A stretch of 64,000 nucleotides of DNA from RGIG8775 sp045121195 (GCA_045121195.1 JBGVFO010000167.1:1-64000); one strand, 5' to 3'; shown: positions 8,608 to 17,384, counted from the first letter of the stretch. The notes: generated from the sequence alone by a model not told the origin. Made by a program: numbers and translations.

Positions 8608-9393
8608 ATGAAATTCAGTGTTTGTATTGACATGATGTTCGCGCATCATGATTTTGAGAATCGCATTGCCGCCGTCCGCGCGACGGGCATGGAGGCGGTG
8701 GAATTCTGGAAGTGGACCAACAAGGACGTTGACCTTGTCTGCCGTCAGCTTTCCGATAACAACTTGGATTTTGCCATCTTCAACATCGACTGCGCCGACG
8801 AGAAGCTGTCCTACGACCTGTCCCGCGGCATTCTCAACGCGGGTCGGAAGGAAGAACTGCTTGCCGCTCTTAAAGAGAGCGCACCCATCTATAAAAAACT
8901 GGGTGCCGAGGCTATGATCGTGCTGGTTGGTGAAACCATCGAGGGTATGAGCCGCGAGGCGCAGATCGAAAACGTGTACGAGTGCCTTTCCTATGTCAAG
9001 GACTATGCGGAACAAGAGGGGATCACCCTTATCGTGGAGCCCCTCAACGCCACCGACCGACAGAACTACTTTATGCCCGAGGCGTCGGTGCTGATGGATG
9101 TTCTTCGCCGTGTGAACAGCCTTCGCATCAAGATGCTGTACGATATTTACCATCAGCATATGACGGGCGACTTTGACATCGAGTTTGTCAGAGAAAATCT
9201 GCCCTTTATCGGTCATTTTCACGTTGCCGACTGCCCCGGAAGACACGAGCCGGGGACAGGCGAGGTAGACTACGTTTCCATTCTCCGCGAGATTGCGGCA
9301 ATGGGCTACGACGGCTATTTTGGATTGGAGTATCGCGCAACCGTTCCCGACGAGGAGACCCTTGCGTTTGTAGAGGAGGTTCGACGTGCTTAA
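8608..9393 (+). CDS. Hydroxypyruvate isomerase-like TIM-barrel sugar isomerase
   Basis: A 261-residue xylose-isomerase-like TIM-barrel enzyme. Metal-binding and catalytic motifs match the hydroxypyruvate isomerase (Hyi) group: LIVEPLNATDRQNYF, MLYDIYHQHMTGD, FHVADCPGRHEPGTGEVDY and FGLEYRA. These supply the conserved Glu, Asp, His and Glu ligands. Start chosen at ATG 8608, five bases after GGGAG; a TTG 12 bases upstream lies before that ribosome binding site. Part of the AraC-linked operon and overlaps the next gene by 8 bases. The real substrate may be a keto-sugar rather than hydroxypyruvate. Confidence 0.82.
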   Translation: MKFSVCIDMMFAHHDFENRIAAVRATGMEAVEFWKWTNKDVDLVCRQLSDNNLDFAIFNIDCADEKLSYDLSRGILNAGRKEELLAALKESAPIYKKLGAEAMIVLVGETIEGMSREAQIENVYECLSYVKDYAEQEGITLIVEPLNATDRQNYFMPEASVLMDVLRRVNSLRIKMLYDIYHQHMTGDFDIEFVRENLPFIGHFHVADCPGRHEPGTGEVDYVSILREIAAMGYDGYFGLEYRATVPDEETLAFVEEVRRA

Positions 9394-10465
9394 GGTGTGT
9401 ATTATCAGCTGCGGTATGATCGCCAATTCGGCGCACATTCCCGCCTATCGGCATTTTTCCGAGGATTTCGAGATCGTCGGCGTATCGGATATCAACCCGA
9501 AAAGCGCCGAGGATACGGCAACGCGTCACGGCATCCCCCATTGGTATACCGATGCGGAGCAGATGCTTCGTGAGTGCCGTCCCGACGTGGTCTCGGTCTG
9601 CGTGCCCAACTGCTTCCACAAGCAATACGTGATGCTGGCACTGGAGTACGGTGCCAACGTGATGTGCGAAAAACCGCTGGCGTTTACCAAGAAGGACGCA
9701 GAGGAAATGTTTGCCTTTGCCGAGAAGCAGGGCAAGCTTCTGATAGCTTGCCAGAGTATGCGCTTTACCCCCGACCGTCTTGCCGCCAAGAGGTATATTG
9801 AGGAAAACGGCGCAGGCGAGTTTTATTACACCGAGCTTTCCCGTATCCGCCGCCGCGGTATTCCGTTCTGGGGCGCCTTCCATATCAAGAAGGTGTCGGG
9901 CGGAGGCGCTTTCGTGGACATCGGCGTCCATATGCTGGACGCGGCGATCTGGCTGACGGGGAATACCAAGGTCCACTCTGTTCGCGGTATCACGGCGAAA
10001 AATCACGCCGGTGAGATCGGCGATCTTGCGAAAAGCGGCGCTCTTACGGGACACGTGGATAGCGCGCGCGCCTTTAACCCCGACGAGATGGACGTGGAGG
10101 ATTTCGCCACGGGCTGTGTGACCTTCGAGAACGGAGCCGCTATGAATTTCAAGGTGGCGTGGGCGTCCAATCAGCCCGAGGCGTCGGACATCCGTATCGT
10201 CAGCCGTGAGATGGGAATCGATCTTCCCGCCTGCAAGGTGTACCGAGGCGCTGACGAGGACGTCGATCTTGCGCCGGAAGCGCCTGCTTATCCTCCTCAT
10301 TCCTTTATGGGACATTTCTATCTGATGGATAACCTCCGTCAGGTGCTGAAGGGCGAGGCGGAGCCCTGTGTCAAGCCCTCCGAAACGATTGCCGCCGCCG
10401 AGATCCTCGAGGCGTTCTACCGCTCCGCGGAACAGGGACGCGAGGTGCTTATCTCCGAACTTTAA
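9386..10465 (+). CDS. Gfo/Idh/MocA-family oxidoreductase
   Basis: A 359-residue dehydrogenase with the canonical family motif intact: VCIISCGMIANSAHIPAY (nucleotide fold) and YGANVMCEKPLAFTKKDAEE, with the catalytic-type EKP lysine present, unlike the two upstream paralogues. GGGAFVDIGVHMLDAAIWLTG is the typical C-terminal-domain DxGxH motif. GTG start behind GAGGAGG, overlapping the previous gene by 8 bases. It is the last gene of the operon; a strong terminator follows immediately. Together the four genes suggest stepwise oxidation/isomerisation of a sugar, but no transporter or kinase is encoded with them. Confidence 0.88.
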   Translation: MLKVCIISCGMIANSAHIPAYRHFSEDFEIVGVSDINPKSAEDTATRHGIPHWYTDAEQMLRECRPDVVSVCVPNCFHKQYVMLALEYGANVMCEKPLAFTKKDAEEMFAFAEKQGKLLIACQSMRFTPDRLAAKRYIEENGAGEFYYTELSRIRRRGIPFWGAFHIKKVSGGGAFVDIGVHMLDAAIWLTGNTKVHSVRGITAKNHAGEIGDLAKSGALTGHVDSARAFNPDEMDVEDFATGCVTFENGAAMNFKVAWASNQPEASDIRIVSREMGIDLPACKVYRGADEDVDLAPEAPAYPPHSFMGHFYLMDNLRQVLKGEAEPCVKPSETIAAAEILEAFYRSAEQGREVLISEL

Positions 10466-10470
10466 TACCC

Positions 10471-10502
10471 ATACCCACCGAGCTCTCGGTGGGTATTTTT
10501 TT
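10471..10502 (+). terminator. Intrinsic terminator of the sugar operon
   Basis: ATACCCACCGAG, loop CT, CTCGGTGGGTAT (10471-10496), followed by a T run. Confidence 0.92.
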
Positions 10503-10511
10503 ATAAAGCTC

Positions 10512-10540
10512 TTGAAAAGCGACAAATTGTCTGTTATAAT
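10512..10540 (+). promoter_or_regulatory. Promoter of the large lipoprotein gene
   Basis: TTGAAA (10512-10517), 17-bp spacer, TATAAT (10535-10540). Confidence 0.82.
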
Positions 10541-10575
10541 GAAGATAACAATTGTTCTCAGAAAGGATGACAGCT

Positions 10576-12258
10576 ATGAAACGATATGTGAAAGCGCTGA
10601 TTCTTTGTACGGTAGTGCTGCTGCTCGGCGCCCTCCTTTTGGGTTGCGGCGGCGAGAGTTCGACCGAATCGCAGGAAGAAGGAAAGGATCCCGCGGGAAC
10701 GCAGGAGACCGAGAAGCCCGAGGAGACCGAGCACGAGCATGCTTCTGCAGGCGAGCCTCTTGAGGTGGTTGCTTCCACCTGCAGCACTCGCGGCTATAAG
10801 CAATATCGCTGTGACGAGTGTAACGCGCGATATAACGTAGAGCTGCCTCTCGGCAGACACGATTACGTAGATCAATACGACGCTACCCTTGGCTATACGG
10901 TAGTCAAATGCGACGGCTGCGACGATTGGCGTATGGAGATCGACGGCGCGGGGGAGTATGCCTTTGCCGCTATGTGCAAGGGAAAGGTTGCGTTTTCCTT
11001 TGAGGTGCTTGGCGGAGACGCCGAGATCGATTTCCTCCTTGACGGCAAGACGGTGAAGAGCGAGAGCTACGCGGCGGGTGAGCATACCGTCACCGTGGCA
11101 GAGGGACTTGAGGAGGGCGACCACACCTTCGGCTTTGTGCTGAAGAATACGGATGTCGCGCTCGACCTTACCGCCGTTGAGGCAGACGGTGAGCTTCACC
11201 GCGCCAATGCCATCCTTCTGGAGCTGACCAAGGCGCCCTCGAGCAAGCCCTATTCGGATTTCTACGTATACGTACAGACCTCCGATCCCTCGGGCGAATA
11301 CTACGTCCGTTACCGCTTCTACTTTGCCTATAGCACGGTGACCACGAACGCCACCAATTCCGCGACCAATATCGATTCGTTCCGTATTTCCGCCGCCGAG
11401 CTGGTAAAGGTGAGCGAGATCAGCGATACGAAGGTCACCTATACTACTATCTGCAGTCTTTTAAGCTCCGGCGAGATCTCTCTTGCCATCAAGGAGTATC
11501 GGTATGATCCCGCACAGCAGAAGAACGTTGTTGCCGACTTCTGCGGCGGCTTCCACGGTGACGAGCATATTGTGACCGCCGATGGGGAGAAGCAGGTCTT
11601 CCTGACGGCTGACGGCGTATCCTATACCCCCGGTGCCGAGAGCAGGATCGTCAAGTGCAGTGCTCTTGTCTTCGACCAGACCACTCTGCTCGATCGCTGG
11701 GCTACGGTCGCGGGAAGTGCGGGACAGTTTGCGAAGCATACACAGCAGTTTACCTTTACCTCCGCGGGCATGAGCATCGAAAGAACGGTTGAGTGGCTGG
11801 TGGATGATTTCATCGTTGACAGCGCATATCCCATGATGTATACGCTCCTTCGCCTGCACAACGATAAGGCGGTCTGTGAGATCGTTTCGACCTACGATGC
11901 GAACGGCAAGCTTCTTGGAAGCGAGACCCTGCCGCTTCACAATACGGAGAAGCAGACCAGCGTTCTTCAGAACGCGGCGCTCCGCAGAGTCGAGTTCACC
12001 AGCGCGACCAGCGGTATTTTCTCAACGGCAAGCTTTACGCTTGGTGAGAATAACGACGGCGTTTTGGGCTCGCCTTACATCGCCTACCGAAAGGATAACG
12101 GCGGAGCGGATAATAAGCTGTACGTTCCGATGAAGGGCGCCAACACCGTTCAGGCGGAAGCCGCAAACGGAACGGTGACCAAGAGCAGCGCCTCCTTGGG
12201 CGACGTCTGGGAGATCAACTGCTTCTACCACATCGATTATATCCATTCCGAAAACTAA
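10576..12258 (+). CDS. Large secreted lipoprotein with Cys-rich segment, function unknown
   Basis: A 560-residue predicted lipoprotein. Residues ~1-25 form a signal peptide with lipobox LLGC (KALILCTVVLLLGALLLGCG), followed by a Ser/Glu-rich linker. Residues ~60-125 contain a CxxC-type segment (STCSTRGYKQYRCDECNARY, then VVKCDGCDDWR) resembling short Cys repeats of clostridial surface proteins and possibly metal-binding. The rest looks beta-rich, with no catalytic motif I recognise. ATG 10576 follows AAAGGATG; an upstream in-frame TTG lacks one. Single-gene unit with its own promoter and terminator. I do not recognise the family. Confidence 0.8.
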   Translation: MKRYVKALILCTVVLLLGALLLGCGGESSTESQEEGKDPAGTQETEKPEETEHEHASAGEPLEVVASTCSTRGYKQYRCDECNARYNVELPLGRHDYVDQYDATLGYTVVKCDGCDDWRMEIDGAGEYAFAAMCKGKVAFSFEVLGGDAEIDFLLDGKTVKSESYAAGEHTVTVAEGLEEGDHTFGFVLKNTDVALDLTAVEADGELHRANAILLELTKAPSSKPYSDFYVYVQTSDPSGEYYVRYRFYFAYSTVTTNATNSATNIDSFRISAAELVKVSEISDTKVTYTTICSLLSSGEISLAIKEYRYDPAQQKNVVADFCGGFHGDEHIVTADGEKQVFLTADGVSYTPGAESRIVKCSALVFDQTTLLDRWATVAGSAGQFAKHTQQFTFTSAGMSIERTVEWLVDDFIVDSAYPMMYTLLRLHNDKAVCEIVSTYDANGKLLGSETLPLHNTEKQTSVLQNAALRRVEFTSATSGIFSTASFTLGENNDGVLGSPYIAYRKDNGGADNKLYVPMKGANTVQAEAANGTVTKSSASLGDVWEINCFYHIDYIHSEN

Positions 12259-12261
12259 AAT

Positions 12262-12290
12262 AAAAAGAGGAGCATAGCTCCTCTTTTTTT
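12262..12290. terminator. Terminator between lipoprotein gene and convergent small gene
   Basis: AAAGAGGAGC, loop ATA, GCTCCTCTTT (12264-12286), with A and T runs on both flanks, so it can act in both directions. Confidence 0.88.
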
Positions 12291-12552
12291 AACCCGTATA
12301 AGCCTCGCCGCTTTCTACGTATTTGCCGCCAACCACGATGTCAGCCTTCATAAAGGGCTTGATCACGAGAATGGCAAGCTTGCCGCTCAGCATAAAGCGT
12401 TCCTTTCTGCCAAACAGGCAGGTGAGAAATTTGGGCGGGAGGACGAATGCCTCGCCGTTTACCGTTACCGTGAGCTTGCCGAGAATGGGGGAAAGCTCCA
12501 TTTCCACGGCGTTTTGCTCGCCCTCTACTTCAACGTTCCATTGCTTTTTCAT
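12289..12552 (-). CDS. Small conserved-looking hypothetical protein
   Basis: An 87-residue protein with no signal peptide or membrane segment. It looks like a compact beta-sheet domain (WNVEVEGEQNAVEMELSP, KLTVTVNGEAFVLPP, KADIVVGGKYVESG). I do not recognise it. It is supported as a gene by a GAGGAGA ribosome binding site, its own sigma-A promoter and a terminator at its end. It is divergent from the ABC exporter, with back-to-back promoters. Confidence 0.65.
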   Translation of the reverse strand: MKKQWNVEVEGEQNAVEMELSPILGKLTVTVNGEAFVLPPKFLTCLFGRKERFMLSGKLAILVIKPFMKADIVVGGKYVESGEAYTG

Positions 12553-12584
12553 AGCGCTCTCCTCGGTTCATAATATCGCTTTTT

Positions 12585-12613
12585 ATTGTACCATACGGAA
12601 AGAAAAAAGTCAA
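12585..12613 (-). promoter_or_regulatory. Promoter of the small hypothetical gene
   Basis: Minus strand: TTGACT (12608-12613), 17-bp spacer, TACAAT (12585-12590). Confidence 0.78.
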
Positions 12614-12641
12614 CTCTTGCAGATGAAAAAACAAAATTGCA

Positions 12642-12670
12642 TTGACCAAGGCGGATTTTTGTGATAAAAT
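12642..12670 (+). promoter_or_regulatory. Promoter of the ABC exporter gene
   Basis: TTGACC (12642-12647), 17-bp spacer, TAAAAT (12665-12670). It rules out any start codon at 12642. Confidence 0.8.
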
Positions 12671-12701
12671 AATGAGAGAAATTCAAGAAAAGGAAACCAC
12701 T

Positions 12702-14426
12702 ATGCTCAAACGTTTTTTGGCTTATTATAAGCCCCATAAGCTGTTATTTACACTGGATATGCTGGCATCTCTCGCGGTAGCAATGATCGGTATCGTGTAT
12801 CCCATGATCACCCGACATATGCTGAACGATCTGATCCCCAACCAGAAAAACCGCATGATCGTGATCTGCGGCATCGCCCTTCTCGGCGTGTATCTGATCC
12901 GAATGCTGCTGAACTTCTTTATTCAGTACTACGGACACGTGATGGGTGTCAGAATGCAGGCGCAGATGCGAAGCGATATGTTCAACCATCTGGAAAAGCT
13001 TCCGTACAGCTTCTACGACAACCACGAAACGGGTAAGATCATGTCCCGTATGACCAACGACCTGATGGACATCAGCGAGCTGGCGCATCACGGACCAGAG
13101 AATATTATTATTTCGTCGGCCTCCATCATCATTTCCTTTACCTATCTTTGTACCATCAATCCGTGGCTGACCCTTATTATCTTCGCTTGCGTGCCCTTTC
13201 TGCTGATCGCGGCAACTACCCTTCGCAAGCGTATGAGAGATGCCTTTATGAATAGCCGAAAATCCACCGCCGAGATCAACGCGGCGCTGGAGAGCAGTAT
13301 TTCTGGCATTCGCGTAACCAAGGCGTTCAATAACGCAGAAAAGGAGAGGGAAAAGTTCGAGAAGGGCAACGGCGCCTTCGTGGAGGCGCGCAAGGACGCT
13401 TACCGCGCCATGGGACAGTTCCATTCCTCCACCTCCTTTATCACCGACGTGTTTAACGTAGTGGTCCTCATTGCGGGCGGTCTGTTTATGTATGCGGAAA
13501 AGATCGAATTTGCCGATTACGCCGCCTTCTTCGCCGCCATCAACCTGTTTATTTCCCCCGTTATGACCCTCATTAACTTTATGGAGCAATATCAGAGCGG
13601 TGTCACCGGCTTTGAGCGCTTCATTGAGATCATGGACGCCGAGCCCGAGCACGACGATCCCGATGCCGTGGATATGGGCAAGGCAGAGGGGCATATTGAG
13701 CTGCGGAACGTGACCTACGCCTACGACGGCGAGAAGGACGTGCTGGATAACGTCAGCCTCAATATCGAAAAGGGCAAGACCTACGCTCTTGTAGGTCCCT
13801 CGGGCGGCGGAAAGACTACCATTTGTCACCTGATCCCTCATTTTTACGATCTGACCTCGGGTGAGATCCTCATTGACGGAAAGGACCTTCGCAACGTGAC
13901 TCGCGAGTCGGTGCGCCGCAATATCGGTATCGTTCAGCAGGATATTTACCTGTTCAATGCAAGCATCCGAGATAACATCCTTTACGGTCGCCTTGACGCC
14001 ACCGAGGAGGAAATCATTGAGGCGGCAAAGCGCGCCAATATTCACGATTACATTATGACGCTGGAGAACGGTTACGACACCCAGATCGGTGAGCGCGGCG
14101 TCCGTCTTTCGGGCGGACAGAAGCAGCGCCTCAGCATCGCCCGCGTCTTCCTCAAGAATCCGCCTATCCTTATCCTTGACGAGGCGACAAGCGCTCTCGA
14201 TAACACCACCGAGATCCTCATTCAGCAGGCGCTTGACGATCTGTGCCGCGGAAGAACCACTCTTGTGGTTGCTCACAGACTTTCCACCATCAAGAATGCA
14301 GACGAGATCGCCGTGATTGCCGACGGTAAGATCGCGGAGCAGGGAACTCACGAGGAGCTGATCGCAAAGGACGGCATCTACGCCGACCTCTATAGCCTCC
14401 AGTTCCGCGCCAATCAAGGGGCGTAA
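12702..14426 (+). CDS. ABC-type exporter, fused permease and ATPase
   Basis: A 574-residue half-transporter of the MsbA/MDR (ABCB-like) type. Residues ~1-300 form a six-helix permease domain (LLFTLDMLASLAVAMIGIVY, LLGVYLIRMLLNFFIQYYG and others); the C-terminal ~240 residues are the ATPase. Walker A is GPSGGGKTT, the signature LSGGQKQR, Walker B ILILDEATSALD, and the switch histidine lies in VVAHRLSTI. It would work as a homodimer exporting a lipid, peptide or drug; nothing nearby fixes the substrate. ATG 12702 follows AAGGAAA. Confidence 0.93.
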   Translation: MLKRFLAYYKPHKLLFTLDMLASLAVAMIGIVYPMITRHMLNDLIPNQKNRMIVICGIALLGVYLIRMLLNFFIQYYGHVMGVRMQAQMRSDMFNHLEKLPYSFYDNHETGKIMSRMTNDLMDISELAHHGPENIIISSASIIISFTYLCTINPWLTLIIFACVPFLLIAATTLRKRMRDAFMNSRKSTAEINAALESSISGIRVTKAFNNAEKEREKFEKGNGAFVEARKDAYRAMGQFHSSTSFITDVFNVVVLIAGGLFMYAEKIEFADYAAFFAAINLFISPVMTLINFMEQYQSGVTGFERFIEIMDAEPEHDDPDAVDMGKAEGHIELRNVTYAYDGEKDVLDNVSLNIEKGKTYALVGPSGGGKTTICHLIPHFYDLTSGEILIDGKDLRNVTRESVRRNIGIVQQDIYLFNASIRDNILYGRLDATEEEIIEAAKRANIHDYIMTLENGYDTQIGERGVRLSGGQKQRLSIARVFLKNPPILILDEATSALDNTTEILIQQALDDLCRGRTTLVVAHRLSTIKNADEIAVIADGKIAEQGTHEELIAKDGIYADLYSLQFRANQGA

Positions 14427-14436
14427 ATGTAATATG

Positions 14437-14475
14437 CAAAACGCTCACGGATATTTTTATCCGTGAGCGTTTTTG
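14437..14475 (+). terminator. Intrinsic terminator of the ABC exporter gene
   Basis: AAACGCTCACGGATA and TATCCGTGAGCGTTT form a 15-bp stem with a T4 loop, followed by TTGTTTT. Confidence 0.92.
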
Positions 14476-14519
14476 TTTTCGGTAAGTAAATTGATGTTTG
14501 TCGGTTTGATGTCTTTATC

Positions 14520-14592
14520 GTAGGGGCGAACAGTGTTCGCCCGCCATATACGGAAAAGGCCCAACGAACGGGCGATCAATGATCGCCCCTAC
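14520..14592. repeat. REP-like inverted repeat pair (BIME-like element)
   Basis: Two imperfect palindromes face each other. Unit 1 (14520-14544) begins GTAGGGGCGA and ends TCGCCCGC around an AACAGTG centre. Unit 2 (14569-14592) begins CGGGCGATC and ends GATCGCCCCTAC. The same unit in the same inverted layout occurs inside the transposase gene at 61106-61130 and 61276-61299. It lies in the 302-base gene-free stretch between the ABC exporter and gap, which otherwise holds only the two terminators. Confidence 0.88.
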
Positions 14593-14686
14593 GGGTTTGT
14601 GCGTTGCCATTTTGCAACATAAAACCCATCGACAAATAAAAATTCGAACGATAAATCAAAATTTGAATTACATCCCCGCACACAAA

Positions 14687-14714
14687 AAAGGACTGCCCGA
14701 TGGGCAGTCCTTGA
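14687..14714 (-). terminator. Intrinsic terminator of gap
   Basis: AAGGACTGCCC, loop GA, TGGGCAGTCCTT (14689-14712), with a T run on the minus strand. Confidence 0.9.
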
Positions 14715-14728
14715 TTTTTTGTTTGGAC

Positions 14729-15748
14729 TTACGCAAGCTCTGCGAAGTACTTGATGGTACGGACCATCTGAGAGGTGTAGGAGTTCTCGTTGTCGTACCA
14801 AGAAACAACCTGTACCTGGTAGGTCTCGTCGTCGATCTTGGTAACCATGGTCTGGGTAGCATCGAAGAGAGAACCGTAGGTGATTCCGATAACGTCGGAG
14901 GATACGATAGCGTCGGTGTTGTAGCCGAAGGAAGCAGAAGAAGCAGCCTTCATAGCAGCGTTGATTCCCTCAACAGAAACGTCCTTGCCCTTAACAACAG
15001 CCACGAGAATGGTGGTGGAGCCGGTGCAGGTGGGAACTCTCTGAGCGGAGCCGATCAGCTTACCGCTGAGCTCGGGGATAACAAGACCGATTGCCTTTGC
15101 AGCGCCGGTGGAGTTGGGAACGATGTTCTGTGCGCCTGCGCGTGCACGGCGAAGGTCACCCTTTCTGTGGGGACCGTCAAGGATCATCTGGTCACCGGTG
15201 TAAGCATGAACGGTGGTCATGATACCGGACTGGATGGGAGCGTAATCGTTAAGAGCCTTAGCCATGGGAGCCAAGCAGTTGGTGGTGCAGGATGCAGCAG
15301 AGATGATCTGATCATCGGTGGTAAGGATGCTCTCGTTTACGCTGAATACGACCGTCTTGGTCTCCTTGTCAGCGGGAGCAGAGATAACGACCTTCTTGGC
15401 ACCTGCGTTGATGTGAGCCATGGACTTCTCCTTGGTGGTGTAGAAGCCGGTGCACTCGAGAACAACGTCAACACCCAGCTCGCCCCAAGGACAGTTGTTA
15501 GCGTCCTTCTCAGCGTAGATCTTAAGGGTCTTGCCGTCAACAGTGATGGTTCCTGCCTCGTCATTCGACTCAACGGTGTGACCGTCGTAGCGACCCTGAG
15601 CGGTGTCGTACTTGAGTAGGTGAGCGAGCATGGAGGGGCTGGTCAGGTCGTTGATAGCAACGATCTCGTAGCCCTCAGCGCCGAACATCTGGCGGAAAGC
15701 GAGACGACCGATACGGCCGAATCCATTAATAGCAACTTTAACAGACAT
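14729..15748 (-). CDS. gap: Type I glyceraldehyde-3-phosphate dehydrogenase
   Basis: A 339-residue NAD-dependent glycolytic enzyme converting glyceraldehyde 3-phosphate to 1,3-bisphosphoglycerate. The N-terminal fold is VKVAINGFGRIGRLAFRQM; the active-site cysteine is in SAASCTTNCLAP, followed by its histidine in MTTVHAYTGDQ. The C-terminal signature SWYDNENSYTSQMVRT is present. Length is normal. It is a single-gene unit with its own promoter, a CGGAGGA ribosome binding site and a terminator; no other glycolytic gene adjoins it. Confidence 0.98.
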   Translation of the reverse strand: MSVKVAINGFGRIGRLAFRQMFGAEGYEIVAINDLTSPSMLAHLLKYDTAQGRYDGHTVESNDEAGTITVDGKTLKIYAEKDANNCPWGELGVDVVLECTGFYTTKEKSMAHINAGAKKVVISAPADKETKTVVFSVNESILTTDDQIISAASCTTNCLAPMAKALNDYAPIQSGIMTTVHAYTGDQMILDGPHRKGDLRRARAGAQNIVPNSTGAAKAIGLVIPELSGKLIGSAQRVPTCTGSTTILVAVVKGKDVSVEGINAAMKAASSASFGYNTDAIVSSDVIGITYGSLFDATQTMVTKIDDETYQVQVVSWYDNENSYTSQMVRTIKYFAELA

Positions 15749-15800
15749 TGTGGTAATCCTCCGTAATTTTTACTAATTGAGCCGAAGCCCATTCAAACAT

Positions 15801-15829
15801 ATTTTATCACATTTTGGAAAAATATACAA
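15801..15829 (-). promoter_or_regulatory. Promoter of gap
   Basis: Minus strand: TTGTAT (15824-15829), 17-bp spacer, TAAAAT (15801-15806). Confidence 0.68.
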
Positions 15830-15920
15830 GGGTTTGAGAAAAATTTATCAATTTTGTGACAATGTATTTCAAACTCTTGCTTTTGTGAAAGTTCTCTGTG
15901 CATTTTGCACATTGAGACGG

Positions 15921-16127
15921 TTATTTTTTGCCTTTTTTCAATTTTTCCACCGACCCGTCGGGGCGCTGGATCACGGTATTCTCCAGGGTTGCACCGAAGG
16001 AGGCGCGAATCTCGGCAACGTACTCCTGTCGGAGCGCCGCCAGTTCGGCCTTTTCCTCGGGAGTCAGTTCCCGCACCTTGGATTCACGGGCAAGGGTGTT
16101 GATGCGTTCTACCTTTTCTCTTTCCAT
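15921..16127 (-). CDS. DUF896 (YnzC-like) small protein
   Basis: A 68-residue DUF896 protein; the pattern is EREKVERINTLARESKVREL then TPEEKAELAALRQEYVAE, with the basic end SVEKLKKGKK. Members such as B. subtilis YnzC are small helical proteins of uncertain role, some linked to the SOS response. ATG 16127 follows GAGGAGG; an upstream in-frame start would overlap the preceding isomerase gene and has no ribosome binding site. It sits at the end of the gltX-glnS operon. Confidence 0.9.
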   Translation of the reverse strand: MEREKVERINTLARESKVRELTPEEKAELAALRQEYVAEIRASFGATLENTVIQRPDGSVEKLKKGKK

Positions 16128-16140
16128 CTGCCGCCTCCTC

Positions 16141-17082
16141 TTATTTTTCAATCTCAGACGAGAAATACTCGCCGATGGCGCGGAACATACCGCAGAGGGC
16201 GGGATGCAGAGGCGCGGGATAGCAACGGAAGGCGTTCATCGCTTCAAAGTTCAGATACCCCTCGTATCCGATATCACGAAGTCCCATAAGCATACCCTGC
16301 CAATCGGTGACCGTGGCGCCGCCGGGGGCGTAGAAGGAGTAGGGAATGGTATGAAGATCCTCCACCTTGTTGGTATCGTGAATGTGAAGGGTCTGCAGAC
16401 GGTGTCCAAGACGGCGAATGGTATTCTGCATATGATTGCCGCAGAGATTGGCGTGTCCCACGTCAAAGCAGAAGCAGAAGATCTCTTCGCCTGCGATGGC
16501 GTTCAACTCGTCGATATACTCGCAAGCCTCTCGGGGATCGGCACACGCACTGTCAAAGATGCACGCGCCGGCGCCGCCGCGGCGTCCCCACATATTCTCA
16601 AGGCAGATCTTGACGCCAAATTTTTTGGCGGTTTCAATCAGTTGAGGATAGAATGCCATATTGGCGGCTTTTTCTTCCTCATAAAGAACGGTGTTGGGGG
16701 AATGAGCGGGGTGTACGATGGCGTACTTCCCGCCTAGGAAGGCGGTCAGCTCAATGCACTTTTTGGTCGCCTCCAACAGATATTCGTTATATGCCTCCTG
16801 TCCCGCCTCAAACTTATAGGTGGGGAAGGGGGTATGAGTCTGATTGACGACCAGGCCGTTGCGGTCAAGAGCGTCTTTGAAGCGGGAGAAGAATGCCTTC
16901 AGCTCGTCCATATCCTTCTTATAAAAGTTGTCCTCGTACCCATTTTTGGTATTATAGGTGCTGCCCTCAAGGGAGAAGTCGATACCGTCAATGCCCGCCG
17001 CGCGGATCATACCGTAAAGCTGATCCAGATCGACGTCGGGACGGTAATGCGAGTTGAGCAGGGCAATACTGATCTTATGCAT
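16141..17082 (-). CDS. TIM-barrel sugar phosphate isomerase/epimerase
   Basis: A 313-residue xylose-isomerase-like TIM-barrel (AP endonuclease 2 fold) protein. Metal-ligand motifs are KICLENMWGRRGG (Glu), FCFDVGHANLCG (Asp, His), LHIHDTNKVEDLHTIPY (His/Asp) and LNFEAMNAF (Glu). Such enzymes isomerise or epimerise keto-sugars or polyols; the substrate cannot be assigned. AAAGGAG ribosome binding site. It lies 11 bases after the DUF1294 gene in the operon that starts with the MBL hydrolase, an unexpected companion for two tRNA synthetases. Confidence 0.82.
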   Translation of the reverse strand: MHKISIALLNSHYRPDVDLDQLYGMIRAAGIDGIDFSLEGSTYNTKNGYEDNFYKKDMDELKAFFSRFKDALDRNGLVVNQTHTPFPTYKFEAGQEAYNEYLLEATKKCIELTAFLGGKYAIVHPAHSPNTVLYEEEKAANMAFYPQLIETAKKFGVKICLENMWGRRGGAGACIFDSACADPREACEYIDELNAIAGEEIFCFCFDVGHANLCGNHMQNTIRRLGHRLQTLHIHDTNKVEDLHTIPYSFYAPGGATVTDWQGMLMGLRDIGYEGYLNFEAMNAFRCYPAPLHPALCGMFRAIGEYFSSEIEK

Positions 17083-17093
17083 ACGAAACTCCT

Positions 17094-17384
17094 TTACGCG
17101 AGATAGTAGAAATACAGAATAATGAGGAGGATCTGCACGCCCATAATGACGGGAATGCCGATCATAAACTTTTTGTGCTGTGTCTTGTGGTGGATGATCT
17201 GCATGGTGATATACATAGCAAGGGAGCCGCCCAGCGCCGACAGAAGAAGAAGGGTCTTTTCGGGTGTACGGTGACGAGGAAGCGCCTTCGCGGCGATCTT
17301 ATCGTATACGCAAACGATAACGGAGATCAGAGAGATCGTACCCACCCAAAGCCAGGGGAGATAAGGAATCAGCTTTTCGATCAT
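17094..17384 (-). CDS. DUF1294 membrane protein
   Basis: A 96-residue integral membrane protein with hydrophobic segments near residues 9-27, 45-62 and 72-94. The pattern VCVYDKIAAKALPRHRTPEK, LLLLSALGGSLAMYI and HHKTQHKKFMIGIPV is that of DUF1294 (YsdA-like) proteins; function unknown. Its ATG overlaps the glnS stop by 4 bases (ATGA), so expression is coupled. Confidence 0.88.
   Translation of the reverse strand: MIEKLIPYLPWLWVGTISLISVIVCVYDKIAAKALPRHRTPEKTLLLLSALGGSLAMYITMQIIHHKTQHKKFMIGIPVIMGVQILLIILYFYYLA

Noticed and set aside
15897..15911. Small hairpin TGTGCA/TGCACA after the DUF896 gene as terminator
   Set aside because: Short stem and no T run on the minus strand.
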